Assembly: GCF_051401765.1 (NCBI RefSeq) | Contig: NW_027480440.1 | Span: 124,001 to 188,000 of the forward strand | Direction: 5' to 3' | DNA from: Calliopsis andreniformis | Taxonomy: Eukaryota > Arthropoda > Insecta > Hymenoptera > Andrenidae | Length of the DNA stretch: 64,000 nt | In this document: piece by piece, positions 40,752 through 54,750 of the stretch | How positions within the stretch are numbered: the stretch's first letter is position 1 | Layout of the letters: each line of letters opens with the position of its first letter | Position numbers and translations under genes: made by a program | Notes under the pieces: generated by a model | The model's database searches: none | The model's input: the letters and a program-made list of their open reading frames with translations, nothing else | Told to the model about the DNA's origin: nothing

Positions 40752-41879
40752 TTCGGGATTGAGGTTTGAGGACTGTAGATTGAGGGTTGAGGACTGAGGA
40801 TTGAGGATTGGCGCTTGAGGATTGAGGATTGAGGATGGAGGATTGAAGAGAGAGGACTGAGTGTTGAGGATTGAGTGTTGAGAATTGATGTTTGAGGATT
40901 GAGATTTGATTATTGAATATTGTGGATTGAGTATTGAACCATGAGAATTCAGGATATTCTATTGAGTATTGAGAACTGAGGATTGATGATTGAGTATTGA
41001 GGACTGATGGTTGAGGGTTGAGTGCTGAATACTGAGGATTGAGGATTGAGCATTGAGGATTGAGGATTGAGGATTGAAGATTGAGTATTGATGATTGAAG
41101 ATGGGTGGATTGAGGTTTGAGGTTTGAGGATTGAGGACGAGTACTGACGGTTGAGGATTGAGGTTTGAGGATTGTGGATTGAGGATTGAGGATTGAGGAT
41201 TGAGGATTGAGGATTGAGGACAGAGGATTGAGGATTGAGGATTGATGGCTGCAGATTGATGATTGAAGATAGAGAATTGAGGATTGAGTATTGCGGATTG
41301 AGGATTGAGTATTGAGAATTGAACATTGAGGATTGAGGATTGGGGTTAGAATATTGTGGACTGAGGGTTGAGGATTGGGTGTTGAGAATTGATGTTTGAG
41401 GATTGAGATCTGAATGTTGAAGATTGTGGATTGAGTATTTAAAACTGGGAATTAACGATATACTGCCGAGGATTGAGAATTGAGGATTGAGGATTGAGGT
41501 TTGAGGATTGAGGATTGGGAATTGAGGATTGAGGATTGAGGATTGAGGATTGAGGATTGTGGATTGAGGATTGAGGATTGAGGATTGAGGATTGAGGATT
41601 GAGGATTGAGGATTGAGTATTGAGGATTGAGGATTGGGGATTGAGGATTGAGGATTGAGGATTGAGGATTGAGGATTGAGGATTGAGGATTGAGGATTGA
41701 GGATTGAGGATTGAGGATTGAGGATTGAGTGTTGAGGACTGAGGATTGAAGATTGATGTCTGAGGACTGAGTCTTGAGGTTTCAGGGTTGAGGATTGAGG
41801 ATTGAGCATTGAATATTGAGGATTGAGATTTGTGGACTGAGGTATGAACATTAACGGTTGAGGACTGAGGACTGAGATT
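40752..41879 (+). repeat. Family 2 module, copy 2 (first part)
   Basis: This is the same module as 34,431-35.5 kb and 53,876-54.9 kb. Copy 3 lacks about 78 bp here, including the 8-bp unit GATGGGTG near 41.1 kb. The module continues into the 5,055-bp repeat without a visible boundary. No gene is present. Confidence 0.82.
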
Positions 41880-42659
41880 TGAGGATTGTGGATTGAGGAT
41901 TGAGGATTGAGGATTGAGGATTGAGGATAGAGGATTGAGGATTGAGTGTTGAGGATTGAGGATTGAGGATTGAGGATTGAGGATTGCGGATTGAGGTTTG
42001 GTGATTGAAGATTGAGGATTGAGCATTAAGTATTCTGGATTGAGTATTGAGGATTGTAGATTGAGGATTGAGGACTGAGGATTGAAGATTGATGACTGAG
42101 GACTGAGTGTTGAGGTTTCAGGGTTGAGGATTGAGGATTGAGCATTGAATATTGAGGATTGAGATTTCTGGACTGAGGTATGAACACTAACGGTTGAGGA
42201 TTGAGGACTGAGATTTGAGGATTGAGGATTGAGGATTGAGCACTGAGGATTGAGGTTTGAGCATTGAGATTTGAATATTGAAAATTGAGGGTTGAGTATT
42301 GAAAACTGAGCATTGAGGATATACTGTTGAGGATTGAGGATTGAGGGTTGAGTACTGAGGATTGAGGATTGAAGACTGAGGATTGACGATAGAGTATTGA
42401 AGGTTGAGGAATGAGGGTTGAGCATTGAGTGTGGAGAATTGTTGTTCGTAGACTGAGATTTGAAGAATGAGGATTGAGTATTGAATAGTGAGAATTGAAG
42501 CTATTTTATTGAGGATTGAGGATTGAGGATTGAGGACTGAGGATTGAGGATTGGTGACTGAGGATTGAGGATTTAGGATTAAGGATTCAGCATTGAGGAT
42601 TGAGGATTGAGTATTGAGGATTGAGGGTTGAGGATTGAGGTTTTGAGGATTGAGTATTG

Positions 42660-44544
42660 AGGATTGAGGATTGAGGATTGAGGAGAGAGGATTGAGGATT
42701 GAGGATTGATGGCTGCAGATTGATGATTGAAAATACAGAATTGAGGATGGAGTAATGCGGATTGAGGATTGAGGATTGAGAATTGAATATTGACGATTGA
42801 GGATTGAGGATAGAATATTGTGGACTGAGGGTTGAGGATTGGGTGTTGAGAATTGATGTTTGAGGATTGAGATCTGAATGTTGAAGATTGTGGATTTAGT
42901 ATTTAAAACTGTGACTTAAGGATATACTGTTGAGGATTGAGAATTGAGGATTGAGGATTGAGGTTTGTGGGTTGAGGATTGTGGATTGAGGATTGAGGAT
43001 TGAGGATTGAGGATTGAGGATTGAGGATTGAGGATTGAGGACTGATGATTGAGGATTGAGGATTGAGGATTGAGGGTTGAGGATTGAGGATTGAGGATGG
43101 AGGATTGAGGATTGAAGATTGAGTATTGAGGATTGAAGATTGGGGATTGAGGATTGAAGATTGAGGATTGGGGACTGAGTATTGAGGGTTGAGTGATGAG
43201 AATTGATGTTTGTGAATAGAGGGCTGAAGATTGCAGATTGAGTATTGAGTATTGAAAACTGTGAATTGAGGATATTCTATTGAGGATTGAGGATTCACAA
43301 CTGATTGTTGAGGACCTAGGGCTGAAGACTGAGGATTCAGTGTTGAGGATTCAGGATTGAGGTTTGAGGACTGAGGATTGAGGATTGAGGATTGAGGATT
43401 GAGGATTGAGGATTGAAGACTGAGGATTGGGTATTGAGGATTGAACTTTGAGGATTGAGTGTTGAGGGTAGAGGATTGAGGATTGAGGATTGAAGGTTGA
43501 ATATTAATGACTGAATATTGAGGATTGAGGATTGAGGGTTGTGGATTGAGGACGAGGACTGAGGGTTGAGTATTGATGTTTGAAGTCTGAGGATTCAGGA
43601 TTGAGGATTGAGAATTGAGGATTGAGGATTGAGGATGGAGGATTGAAGAGAGAGGACTGAGTGTTGAGGATTGAGTGTTGAGAATTGATGTTTGAGGATT
43701 GAGATATGATTATTGAATATTGTGGATTGAGTATTGAACCATGAGAATTCAGGATATCCTATTGAGTATTGAGAACTGAGGATTGATGATTGAGTATTGA
43801 GGACTGATGGTTGACGGTTGATTGCTGAATACTGAGGATTGAGGATTGAGCATTGAGGATTGAGGATTGAGGATTGAAGATTGAGTATTGATGATTGAAG
43901 ATGGGAGGACTGAGGTTTGAGGTTTGAGGATTGAGGACGAGTACTGACGGTTGAGGATTGAGGTTTGAGGATTGTGGATTGAGGATTGAGAATGAGGGCT
44001 GAGGGTTGAGGATTGAGAATGAGGGCTGAGGGTTGAGGATTGAGGTTTGAGTATAGAATCCTGAGAATTCAGGATATTCTATTGAGTATTGAGAATTGAG
44101 GATTGATGGTTGAGTATTGAGGATTGAGTATTGAGGATTGAGGATTGAGGATTGAGGAGAGAGGATTGAGGATTGAGGATTGATGGCTGCAGATTGATGA
44201 TTGAAAATACAGAATTGAGGATGGAGTAATGCGGATTGAGGATTGAGGATTGAGAATTGAATATTGACGATTGAGGATTGAGGATAGAATATTGTGGACT
44301 GAGGGTTGAGGATTGGGTGTTGAGAATTGATGTTTGAGGATTGAGATCTGAATGTTGAAGATTGTGGATTTAGTATTTAAAACTGTGACTTAAGGATATA
44401 CTGTTGAGGATTGAGAATTGAGGATTGAGGATTGAGGTTTGTGGGTTGAGGATTGTGGATTGAGGATTGAGGATTGAGGATTGAGGATTGAGGATTGAGG
44501 ATTGAGGATTGAGGACTGATGATTGAGGATTGAGGATTGAGAAT
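42660..44544 (+). repeat. Internal duplication at 1,474-bp offset
   Basis: About 400 bp starting near 42,660 recurs near 44,134. Landmarks are AGGAGAGAGG at 42,681/44,155 and GGCTGCAGATTG at 42,711/44,185, then GTATTTAAAACTGTGAC. A separate unit, ATTCACAACTG, recurs at a 1,998-bp offset (43,291/45,289). Both patterns are kept in the second 5-kb copy, so they predate it. Confidence 0.8.
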
Positions 44545-46260
44545 TGAGGATTGAGGATTGAGGATTGAGGATTGAGGACTGAGGATTGAGGATTGAGGAT
44601 TGAGGATTGAGGATTGAGGATTGAGTGTTGGGGATTCAGGATTGTGGTTTGAGGACTGAGGATTGAGGATTGAGGATTGAGGATTGAGAATTGAAGATTG
44701 AGGATTGAGTATTGAGGATTGAGGATTGAGGATTGAGGATTGAGGATTGAGAATTGAGGATTGAGGATTGAGGATTGAGTATTGAGGATTGAGGATTGAG
44801 GATTGAAGATTGAATATTGATGATTGAATATTGAGGATCGAGGATTGAGGGTTGTGGATTGAGGACGAGGACTGAGGGTTGAGTATTGATGTTTGAGGTC
44901 TGAGGATTGAGGATTGAGGATCGAGAATTGGGGATTGAGGATTGCGGATAGAAGATTGAGGATTGGGTATTGCGGATTGAACATTGAGGATTGAGGATTG
45001 AGGATTGAGGATTGAGGACTGAAGATTGAATATTGAGGATTGAAGATTGACGATTGAGGATTGAGGATTGAGGGTTGAGGATTGAGGATTGAGGATGGAG
45101 GATTGAGGATTGAAGATTGAGTATTGAGGATTGAAGATTGGGGATTGAGGATTGAAGATTGAGGATTGGGGACTGAGTATTGAGGGTTGAGTGATGAGAA
45201 TTGATGTTTGTGAATAGAGGGCTGAAGATTGCAGATTGAGTATTGAGTATTGAAAACTGTGAATTGAGGATATTCTATTGAGGATTGAGGATTCACAACT
45301 GATTGTTGAGGACCTAGGGCTGAAGATTGAGGATTCAGTGTTGAGGATTCAGGATTGAGGTTTGAGGACTGAGGATTGAGGATTGAGGATTGAGGATTGA
45401 GGATTGAGGATTGAAGACTGAGGATTGGGTATTGAGGATTGAACTTTGAGGATTGAGTGTTGAGGGTAGAGGATTGAGGATTGAGGATTGAAGGTTGAAT
45501 ATTAATGACTGAATATTGAGGATTGAGGATTGAGGGTTGTGGATTGAGGACGAGGACTGAGGGTTGAGTATTGATGTTTAAAGTCTGAGGATTCAGGATT
45601 GAGGATTGAGAATTGAGGATTGAGGATTGAGGATGGAGGATTGAAGAGAGAGGACTGAGTGTTGAGGATTGAGTGTTGAGAATTGATGTTTGAGGATTGA
45701 GATATGATTATTGAATATTGTGGATAGAGTATTGAACCATGAGAATTCAGGATATCCTATTGAGTATTGAGAACTGAGGATTGATGATTGAGTATTGAGG
45801 ACTGATGGTTGACGGTTGATTGCTGAATACTGAGGATTGAGGATTGAGCATTGAGGATTGAGGATTGAGGATTGAAGATTGAGTATTGATGATTGAAGAT
45901 GGGAGGACTGAGGTTTGAGGTTTGAGGATTGAGGACGAGTACTGACGGTTGAGGATTGAGGTTTGAGGATTGTGGATTGAGGATTGAGAATGAGGGCTGA
46001 GGGTTGAGGATTGAGAATGAGGGCTGAGGGTTGAGGATTGAGGTTTGAGTATAGAATCCTGAGAATTCAGGATATTCTATTGAGTATTGAGAATTGAGTA
46101 TTGATGGTTGAGTATTGAGGATTGAGTATTGAGGATTGAGGATTGAGGATTGAGGATTGGGGATTGAGAATTGAGGATTGAGGGTTGAGGATTGAGGATT
46201 GAGGATTGTGGATTGAGGATTGAGGATTGAGGATTGAGGATTGAGGATTGAGGATTGAGT

Positions 46261-46371
46261 ATTGAGGATTGAGGATTGAGGATTGAGGATTGAGGATTGA
46301 GGATTGAGGATTGAGGATTGAGGATTGAGGATTGAGGATTGAGGATTGAGGATTGAGGATTGAGGATTGAG
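46261..46371 (+). repeat. Pure GATTGAG run, 111 bp
   Basis: This is about 16 consecutive perfect units, the longest kind of pure run I found. The same 111-bp run lies at 51,330-51,440, 57,302-57,412 and 62,425-62,535, each directly followed by TGTAGAGGACTG. A 104-bp version at 54,672-54,775 ends in TGTTGAGG instead. The length has stayed constant through duplication. Confidence 0.9.
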
Positions 46372-46760
46372 TGTAGAGGACTGAGGATTGAAGATTGATG
46401 ACTGAGGACTGAGTCTTGAGGTTTCAGGGTTGAGGATTGAGAATTGAATATTGAGGATTGAGGATTGAGGATAGAATATTGTGGACTGAGGGTTGAGGAT
46501 TGGGTGTTGAGAATTGATGTTTGAGGATTGAGATCTGAATGTTGAAGATTGTGGATTTAGTATTTAAAACTGTGACTTAAGGATATACTGTTGAGGATTG
46601 AGAATTGAGGATTGAGGATTGAGGTTTGAGGATTGAGGATTGAGGATTGAGGATTGAGGAATGAGGATTGAGGATTGAGGATTGAGGATTGAGGATTGAG
46701 GATTGAGGATTAAGGACTGATGATTGAGGATTGAGGATTGAGGATTGAGGATTGAGGATT

Positions 46761-46934
46761 GAAGATTGAGGATTGAGGATTGAGCATTGAGGATTGAAGA
46801 TTGAGGATAGAGGCTTGATGGTTGAGGATTGAGGACTCAGGGATGAGGATTGAGGTTTGAGAATTGAGGATTGACAATTGAATATTGAGGATTGAGGCTT
46901 GAGGACTGAGGATTGAGGATTGAGGATTGAGGAT
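46761..46934 (+). repeat. Short insert between the two 5-kb copies
   Basis: About 175 bp carrying GAGCATTGAGG, GATAGAGGCTTGATGG and GACAATTGAATATTG. The same run occurs near 52.33-52.45, 59.02-59.13 and 59.71-59.82 kb. It interrupts an otherwise contiguous tandem pair. Confidence 0.72.
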
Positions 46935-49900
46935 TGAGGATTGAGGTTTGAGGATTGAGGATTGAGGATTGAGGATTGAGGATAGAGGATTGAGGATTGA
47001 GTGTTGAGGATTGAGGATTGAGGATTGAGGATTGAGGATTGCGGATTGAGGTTTGGTGATTGAAGATTGAGGATTGAGCATTAAGTATTCTGGATTGAGT
47101 ATTGAGGATTGTAGATTGAGGATTGAGGACTGAGGATTGAAGATTGATGACTGAGGACTGAGTGTTGAGGTTTCAGGGTTGAGGATTGAGGATTGAGCAT
47201 TGAATATTGAGGATTGAGATTTCTGGACTGAGGTATGAACACTAACGGTTGAGGATTGAGGACTGAGATTTGAGGATTGAGGATTGAGGATTGAGCACTG
47301 AGGATTGAGGTTTGAGCATTGAGATTTGAATATTGAAAATTGAGGGTTGAGTATTGAAAACTGAGCATTGAGGATATACTGTTGAGGATTGAGGATTGAG
47401 GGTTGAGTACTGAGGATTGAGGATTGAAGACTGAGGATTGACGATAGAGTATTGAAGGTTGAGGAATGAGGGTTGAGCATTGAGTGTGGAGAATTGTTGT
47501 TCGTAGACTGAGATTTGAAGAATGAGGATTGAGTATTGAATAGTGAGAATTGAAGCTATTTTATTGAGGATTGAGGATTGAGGATTGAGGACTGAGGATT
47601 GAGGATTGGTGACTGAGGATTGAGGATTGAGGATTAAGGATTCAGCATTGAGGATTGAGGATTGAGTATTGAGGATTGAGGGTTGAGGATTGAGGTTTTG
47701 AGGATTGAGTATTGAGGATTGAGGATTGAGGATTGAGGAGAGAGGATTGAGGATTGAGGATTGATGGCTGCAGATTGATGATTGAAAATACAGAATTGAG
47801 GATGGAGTAATGCGGATTGAGGATTGAGGATTGAGAATTGAATATTGACGATTGAGGATTGAGGATAGAATATTGTGGACTGAGGGTTGAGGATTGGGTG
47901 TTGAGAATTGATGTTTGAGGATTGAGATCTGAATGTTGAAGATTGTGGATTTAGTATTTAAAACTGTGACTTAAGGATATACTGTTGAGGATTGAGAATT
48001 GAGGATTGAGGATTGAGGTTTGTGGGTTGAGGATTGTGGATTGAGGATTGAGGATTGAGGATTGAGGATTGAGGATTGAGGATTGAGGATTGAGGACTGA
48101 TGATTGAGGATTGAGGATTGAGGATTGAGGGTTGAGGATTGAGGATTGAGGATGGAGGATTGAGGATTGAAGATTGAGTATTGAGGATTGAAGATTGGGG
48201 ATTGAGGATTGAAGATTGAGGATTGGGGACTGAGTATTGAGGGTTGAGTGATGAGAATTGATGTTTGTGAATAGAGGGCTGAAGATTGCAGATTGAGTAT
48301 TGAGTATTGAAAACTGTGAATTGAGGATATTCTATTGAGGATTGAGGATTCACAACTGATTGTTGAGGACCTAGGGCTGAAGACTGAGGATTCAGTGTTG
48401 AGGATTCAGGATTGAGGTTTGAGGACTGAGGATTGGGGATTGAGGATTGAGGATTGAGGATTGAGGATTGAAGACTGAGGATTGGGTATTGAGGATTGAA
48501 CTTTGAGGATTGAGTGTTGAGGGTAGAGGATTGAGGATTGAGGATTGAAGGTTGAATATTAATGACTGAATATTGAGGATTGAGGATTGAGGGTTGTGGA
48601 TTGAGGACGAGGACTGAGGGTTGAGTATTGATGTTTGAAGTCTGAGGATTCAGGATTGAGGATTGAGAATTGAGGATTGAGGATTGAGGATGGAGGATTG
48701 AAGAGAGAGGACTGAGTGTTGAGGATTGAGTGTTGAGAATTGATGTTTGAGGATTGAGATATGATTATTGAATATTGTGGATTGAGTATTGAACCATGAG
48801 AATTCAGGATATCCTATTGAGTATTGAGAACTGAGGATTGATGATTGAGTATTGAGGACTGATGGTTGACGGTTGATTGCTGAATACTGAGGATTGAGGA
48901 TTGAGCATTGAGGATTGAGGATTGAGGATTGAAGATTGAGTATTGATGATTGAAGATGGGAGGACTGAGGTTTGAGGTTTGAGGATTGAGGACGAGTACT
49001 GACGGTTGAGGATTGAGGTTTGAGGATTGTGGATTGAGGATTGAGAATGAGGGCTGAGGGTTGAGGATTGAGAATGAGGGCTGAGGGTTGAGGATTGAGG
49101 TTTGAGTATAGAATCCTGAGAATTCAGGATATTCTATTGAGTATTGAGAATTGAGGATTGATGGTTGAGTATTGAGGATTGAGTATTGAGGATTGAGGAT
49201 TGAGGATTGAGGAGAGAGGATTGAGGATTGAGGATTGATGGCTGCAGATTGATGATTGAAAATACAGAATTGAGGATGGAGTAATGCGGATTGAGGATTG
49301 AGGATTGAGAATTGAATATTGACGATTGAGGATTGAGGATAGAATATTGTGGACTGAGGGTTGAGGATTGGGTGTTGAGAATTGATGTTTGAGGATTGAG
49401 ATCTGAATGTTGAAGATTGTGGATTTAGTATTTAAAACTGTGACTTAAGGATATACTGTTGAGGATTGAGAATTGAGGATTGAGGATTGAGGTTTGTGGG
49501 TTGAGGATTGTGGATTGAGGATTGAGGATTGAGGATTGAGGATTGAGGATTGAGGATTGAGGATTGAGGACTGATGATTGAGGATTGAGGATTGAGAATT
49601 GAGGATTGAGGATTGAGGATTGAGGATTGAGGACTGAGGATTGAGGATTGAGGATTGAGGATTGAGGATTGAGGATTGAGTGTTGGGGATTCAGGATTGT
49701 GGTTTGAGGACTGAGGATTGAGGATTGAGGATTGAGGATTGAGAATTGAAGATTGAGGATTGAGTATTGAGGATTGAGGATTGAGGATTGAGGATTGAGG
49801 ATTGAGAATTGAGGATTGAGGATTGAGGATTGAGTATTGAGGATTGAGGATTGAGGATTGAAGATTGAATATTGATGATTGAAGATTGAGGATCGAGGAT

Positions 49901-51829
49901 TGAGGGTTGTGGATTGAGGACGAGGACTGAGGGTTGAGTATTGATGTTTGAGGTCTGAGGATTGAGGATTGAGGATCGAGAATTGGGGATTGAGGATTGC
50001 GGATAGAAGATTGAGGATTGGGTATTGCGGATTGAACATTGAGGATTGAGGATTGAGGATTGAGGATTGAGGACTGAAGATTGAATATTGAGGATTGAAG
50101 ATTGACGATTGAGGATTGAGGATTGAGGGTTGAGGATTGAGGATTGAGGATGGAGGATTGAGGATTGAAGATTGAGTATTGAGGATTGAAGATTGGGGAT
50201 TGAGGATTGAAGATTGAGGATTGGGGACTGAGTATTGAGGGTTGAGTGATGAGAATTGATGTTTGTGAATAGAGGGCTGAAGATTGCAGATTGAGTATTG
50301 AGTATTGAAAACTGTGAATTGAGGATATTCTATTGAGGATTGAGGATTCACAAGTGATTGTTGAGGACCTAGGGCTGGAGATTGAGGATTCAGTGTTGAG
50401 GATTCAGGATTGAGGTTTGAGGACTGAGGATTGAGGATTGAGGATTGAGGATTGAGGATTGAGGATTGAAGACTGAGGATTGGGTATTGAGGATTGAACT
50501 TTGAGGATTGAGTGTTGAGGGTAGAGGATTGAGGATTGAGGATTGAAGGTTGAATATTAATGACTGAATATTGAGGATTGAGGATTGAGGGTTGTGGATT
50601 GAGGACGAGGACTGAGGGTTGAGTATTGATGTTTAAAGTCTGAGGATTCAGGATTGAGGATTGAGAATTGAGGATTGAGGATTGAGGATGGAGGATTGAA
50701 GAGAGAGGACTGAGTGTTGAGGATTGAGTGTTGAGAATTGATGTTTGAGGATTGAGATATGATTATTGAATATTGTGGATTGAGTATTGAACCATGAGAA
50801 TTCAGGATATCCTATTGAGTATTGAGAACTGAGGATTGATGATTGAGTATTGAGGACTGATGGTTGACGGTTGATTGCTGAATACTGAGGATTGAGGATT
50901 GAGCATTGAGGATTGAGGATTGAGGATTGAAGATTGAGTATTGATGATTGAAGATGGGAGGACTGAGGTTTGAGGTTTGAGGATTGAGGACGAGTACTGA
51001 CGGTTGAGGATTGAGGTTTGAGGATTGTGGATTGAGGATTGAGAATGAGGGCTGAGGGTTGAGGATTGAGAATGAGGGCTGAGGGTTGAGGATTGAGGTT
51101 TGAGTATAGAATCCTGAGAATTCAGGATATTCTATTGAGTATTGAGAATTGAGGATTGATGGTTGAGTATTGAGGATTGAGTATTGAGGATTGAGGATTG
51201 AGGATTGAGGATTGAGGATTGAGGATTGGGGATTGAGAATTGAGGATTGAGGGTTGAGGATTGAGGATTGAGGATTGTGGATTGAGGATTGAGGATTGAG
51301 GATTGAGGATTGAGGATTGAGGATTGAGTATTGAGGATTGAGGATTGAGGATTGAGGATTGAGGATTGAGGATTGAGGATTGAGGATTGAGGATTGAGGA
51401 TTGAGGATTGAGGATTGAGGATTGAGGATTGAGGATTGAGTGTAGAGGACTGAGGATTGAAGATTGATGACTGAGGACTGAGTCTTGAGGTTTCAGGGTT
51501 GAGGATTGAGAATTGAATATTGAGGATTGAGGATTGAGGATAGAATATTGTGGACTGAGGGTTGAGGATTGAGTGTTGAGAATTGATGTTTGAGGATTGA
51601 GATCTGAATGTTGAAGATTGTGGATTTAGTATTTAAAACTGTGACTTAAGGATATACTGTTGAGGATTGAGAATTGAGGATTGAGGATTGAGGTTTGAGG
51701 ATTGAGGATTGAGGATTGAGGATTGAGGATTGAGGATTGAGGATTGAGGATTGAGGATTGAGGATTGAGGATTGAGGATTAAGGACTGATGATTGAGGAT
51801 TGAGGATTGAGGATTGAGGATTGAGGATT
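46935..51829 (+). repeat. 5-kb higher-order repeat, copy 2
   Basis: This is the second copy, with marker GTTGTTCGTAGACTG at 47,496 and hairpin sites at 49,113 and 51,111. Differences from copy 1 are few, for example CACAAGTG near 50.35 kb, GAGTGTTG near 51.57 kb and extra perfect heptamers near 51.2 kb. It ends where GATTAAGGACTGATG (51,777) leads into the next module. No gene is present. Confidence 0.88.
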
Positions 51830-53700
51830 GAGGGTTGAGGATTGAGGACTGAGGATTGAGGATTGAGGATTGAGGATTGAGGATTGAGGATTGAGGATTG
51901 GGGATTGAGGATTGAGGATTGAGTGTTGAGGATTAAGGGTTGAGGATTGAGGATTGATGTTTGAGGATCGAGGATTGAGGATTGAGTACTGAGGATTGAG
52001 GATTGAAGCCTGAGGATTGAGGATGGAGGATTGAGGATCGAGGATTGAGGATTGAGGATTGAGGATTGAGGATTGAGTGTTGAGGATTAAGGGTTGAGGA
52101 TTGAGGATTGATGTTTGAGGATCGAGGATTGAGGATTGAGTACTGAGGATTGAGGATTGAAGCCTGAGGATTGAGGATGGAGGATTGAGGATCGAGGATT
52201 GAGGATTGAGGATTGAGGATTGAGGATTGAGGATTGAGGTTTGAGGATTGAGGATTGAGGATTGAGGATTGAGGACTGATGATTGAGGATTGAGGATTGA
52301 GGATTGAGGATAGACGATTGAAGATTGAGGATTGAGGATTGAGCATTGAGGATTGAAGATTGAGGATAGAGGCTTGATGGTTGAGGATTGAGGACTCAGG
52401 GATGAGGATTGAGGTTTGAGAATTGAGGATTGACAATTGAATATTGAGGATTGAGGCTTGAGGACTGAGGATTGAGGATTGAGGATTGAGGATTGAGGAT
52501 TGAGGTTTGAGGATTGGGGATTGAGGATTGAGGATTGAGGGTTGAGGATTGAGGTTTGGGAATTGAGGATAGACAATTGAATATTGAGGATTCAGGTTTG
52601 AGGACTGGCTATTGTGGATTGAGTATTCAAGACCGAGAACTGAAGATATTGTATTGAGGATTGAAGATCGAGGTTTGATGGTTGAGGACTGATGATTGAA
52701 GATTGAGGCTTGAGGACTGAGGATTGCGGATTGAAGGCTGAGGGTTGAGTATTGTGTGTTGTGAACTGAGGATTGGGAGTTGAAAATCGAGGATTGAGGT
52801 TTGAGGACTGTCGTTGGAACATTGACGAATGAGGGTTGAGGATTGAAGGTTGAGGATTGCGGATTGAGGGTTGAGTATTGATAATTGAGGGTTGAGGATT
52901 GAGGATTGAGGATTGAGGATTGAGGGTTGAGGATTGAGGACTGAGGATTGAGGATTGAGGATTGAGGATTGATGATTGAGGGCTGAGTGTTCATGGTTGA
53001 GTGATGAGAATTGATGTTTGTGGATTGAGATTTGAAGATTGAAGAATGGGGATTGAGTATTGAAGACTGTGAACTGAGGATATCCTATTGAGGATTGAGG
53101 ATTGACAACTGATTGTTGCGGACTCAGGGCTGAAGATTGAGGATTAAGGATTGAGGATTCAGGATTGAGGTTTGAGGACTGAGGATTGAGGATTGAGGAT
53201 TGAGGATTGAGGGTTGTGAATTCAGGACCAGGACTCAGGGTTGAGCATTGATGTTTGAAATCTGAGGATTGAGGATTGAGGATTGAGAATTGAGGATTGA
53301 GGATTGAGGATTGAGTATTGAGGATTGAGAATTGAGGATTGAAGATTGAATATTGACGATTGAAGATTGAGGGTCGAGGATTGAGGGTTGTGGATTGAGG
53401 ACGAGTACTGAGGGTTGAGTATTGATGTTTGAGGTCTGAGGATTGAGGATTGAGGATTGAGAATTGAGGATTGAGGATTGCGGATAGAAGGTTGAGGATT
53501 GGGTATTGCGGATTGAACATTGAGGATTGAGGATTGAGGATTGAGGATTGAGGATTGAGGATTGAAGATTGAGGATTGGGGATTGAGGATTGACGATTCA
53601 GGATTGAGCATTGAGGATTGAGAGTTGAGGATTGAGGATTGAAGATTGAGTATTGAGGATTGAATATTGAGGATTGAGGATTGAGGATTGAAGATTGAGG
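51830..53700 (+). repeat. Family 2 module with GTCGTTGGAAC
   Basis: This module carries rare units (GACTGTCGTTGGAACATTG near 52,808; CAAGACCGAGAACTG near 52.63 kb; TTGTGTGTTGTGAAC near 52.75 kb). It recurs at 58.7-59.6 kb at an offset of 6,918 that falls to 6,673. The change is partly due to a 154-bp duplication present only here. From about 53.0 kb it resembles 37.4-37.9 and 34.1-34.4 kb. No gene is present. Confidence 0.78.
51915..52222 (+). repeat. 154-bp tandem duplication (22 heptamers)
   Basis: GTGTTGAGGATTAAGGG, followed by GATGTTTGAGGATCG and GAAGCCTGAGG, occurs at 51,923 and 52,077. The offset is exactly 22 x 7. The related region near 58.77 kb has one copy. Confidence 0.87.
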
Positions 53701-54750
53701 ACTGAGTGTTAAGGGTTGAGTGATGAGAATTGATGTTTGTGGATTGAGATTTGAAGATTGAAGAATGGGGATTGAGTATTGAAAACTGTTAATTGAGGAT
53801 ATTCGATTGAGGACTGAGGATTGACAATTGATTGTTGAGGACTGAGGGCTGATATTGAGGATTCAGGATTGAGAATTCGGGATTGAGGTTTGAGGACTGT
53901 AGATTGAGGGTTGAGGACTGAGGATTGAGGATTGGCGCTTGAGGATTGAGGATTGAGGATGGAGGATTGAAGAGAGAGGACTGAGTGTTGAGGATTGAGT
54001 GTTGAGAATTGATGTTTGAGGATTGAGATTTGATTATTGAATATTGTGGATTGAGTATTGAACCATGAGAATTCAGGATATTCTATTGAGTATTGAGAAC
54101 TGAGGATTGATGATTGAGTATTGAGGACTGATGGTTGAGGGTTGAGTGCTGAATACTGAGGATTGAGGATTGAGCATTGAGGATTGAGGATTGAGGACGA
54201 GTACTGACGCTTGAGGTTAGAGGTTTGAGGATTGTGGATTGAGGATTGAGGATTGAGGATTGAGGATTGAGGATTGAGGACAGAGGATTGAGGATTGAGG
54301 ATTGATGGCTGCAGATTGATGATTGAAGATAGAGAATTGAGGATTGAGTATTGCGGATTGAGGATTGAGTATTGAGAATTGAACATTGAGGATTGAGGAT
54401 TGGGGTTAGAATATTGTGGACTGAGGGTTGAGGATTGGGTGTTGAGAATTGATGTTTGAGGATTGAGATCTGAATGTTGAAGATTGTGGATTGAGTATTT
54501 AAAACTGGGAATTAACGATATACTGTCGAGGATTGAGAATTGAGGATTGAGGATTGAGGTTTGAGGATTGAGGATTGGGAATTGAGGATTGAGGATTGAG
54601 GATTGAGGATTGAGGATTGTGGATTGAGGATTGAGGATTGAGGATTGAGGATTGAGGATTGAGGATTGAGTATTGAGGATTGAGGATTGAGGATTGAGGA
54701 TTGAGGATTGAGGATTGAGGATTGAGGATTGAGGATTGAGGATTGAGGAT
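53701..54750 (+). repeat. Family 2 module, copy 3 (first part)
   Basis: This matches 40.58-41.7 kb at offset 13,124, dropping to 13,046 after a 78-bp loss near 54.2 kb. Local variants include ACGCTTGAGGTTAGAGG at that junction. It leads directly into the 5,123-bp-spaced repeat. No gene is present. Confidence 0.82.

Larger units (their letters stand above)
41880..46760 (+). repeat. 5-kb higher-order repeat, copy 1
   Basis: This block is followed by a near-tandem second copy. The offset is 5,055 at GATAG (41,926/46,981) and GTTGTTCGTAGACTG (42,441/47,496). It becomes 5,069 at GGATTGAGAA (46,161/51,230) after two added heptamers, and the match ends near 46,760/51,829. Two hairpin sites (44,058 and 46,056) and an internal duplication with 1,474-bp offset lie inside. 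No gene is present. Confidence 0.88.

Noticed and set aside
42890..42925. AT-rich promoter-like motif (GTATTTAAAACTG) and GATATTCTATTGAG
   Set aside because: They are repeated heptamer variants within the array, with no gene downstream and no partner element at suitable spacing.
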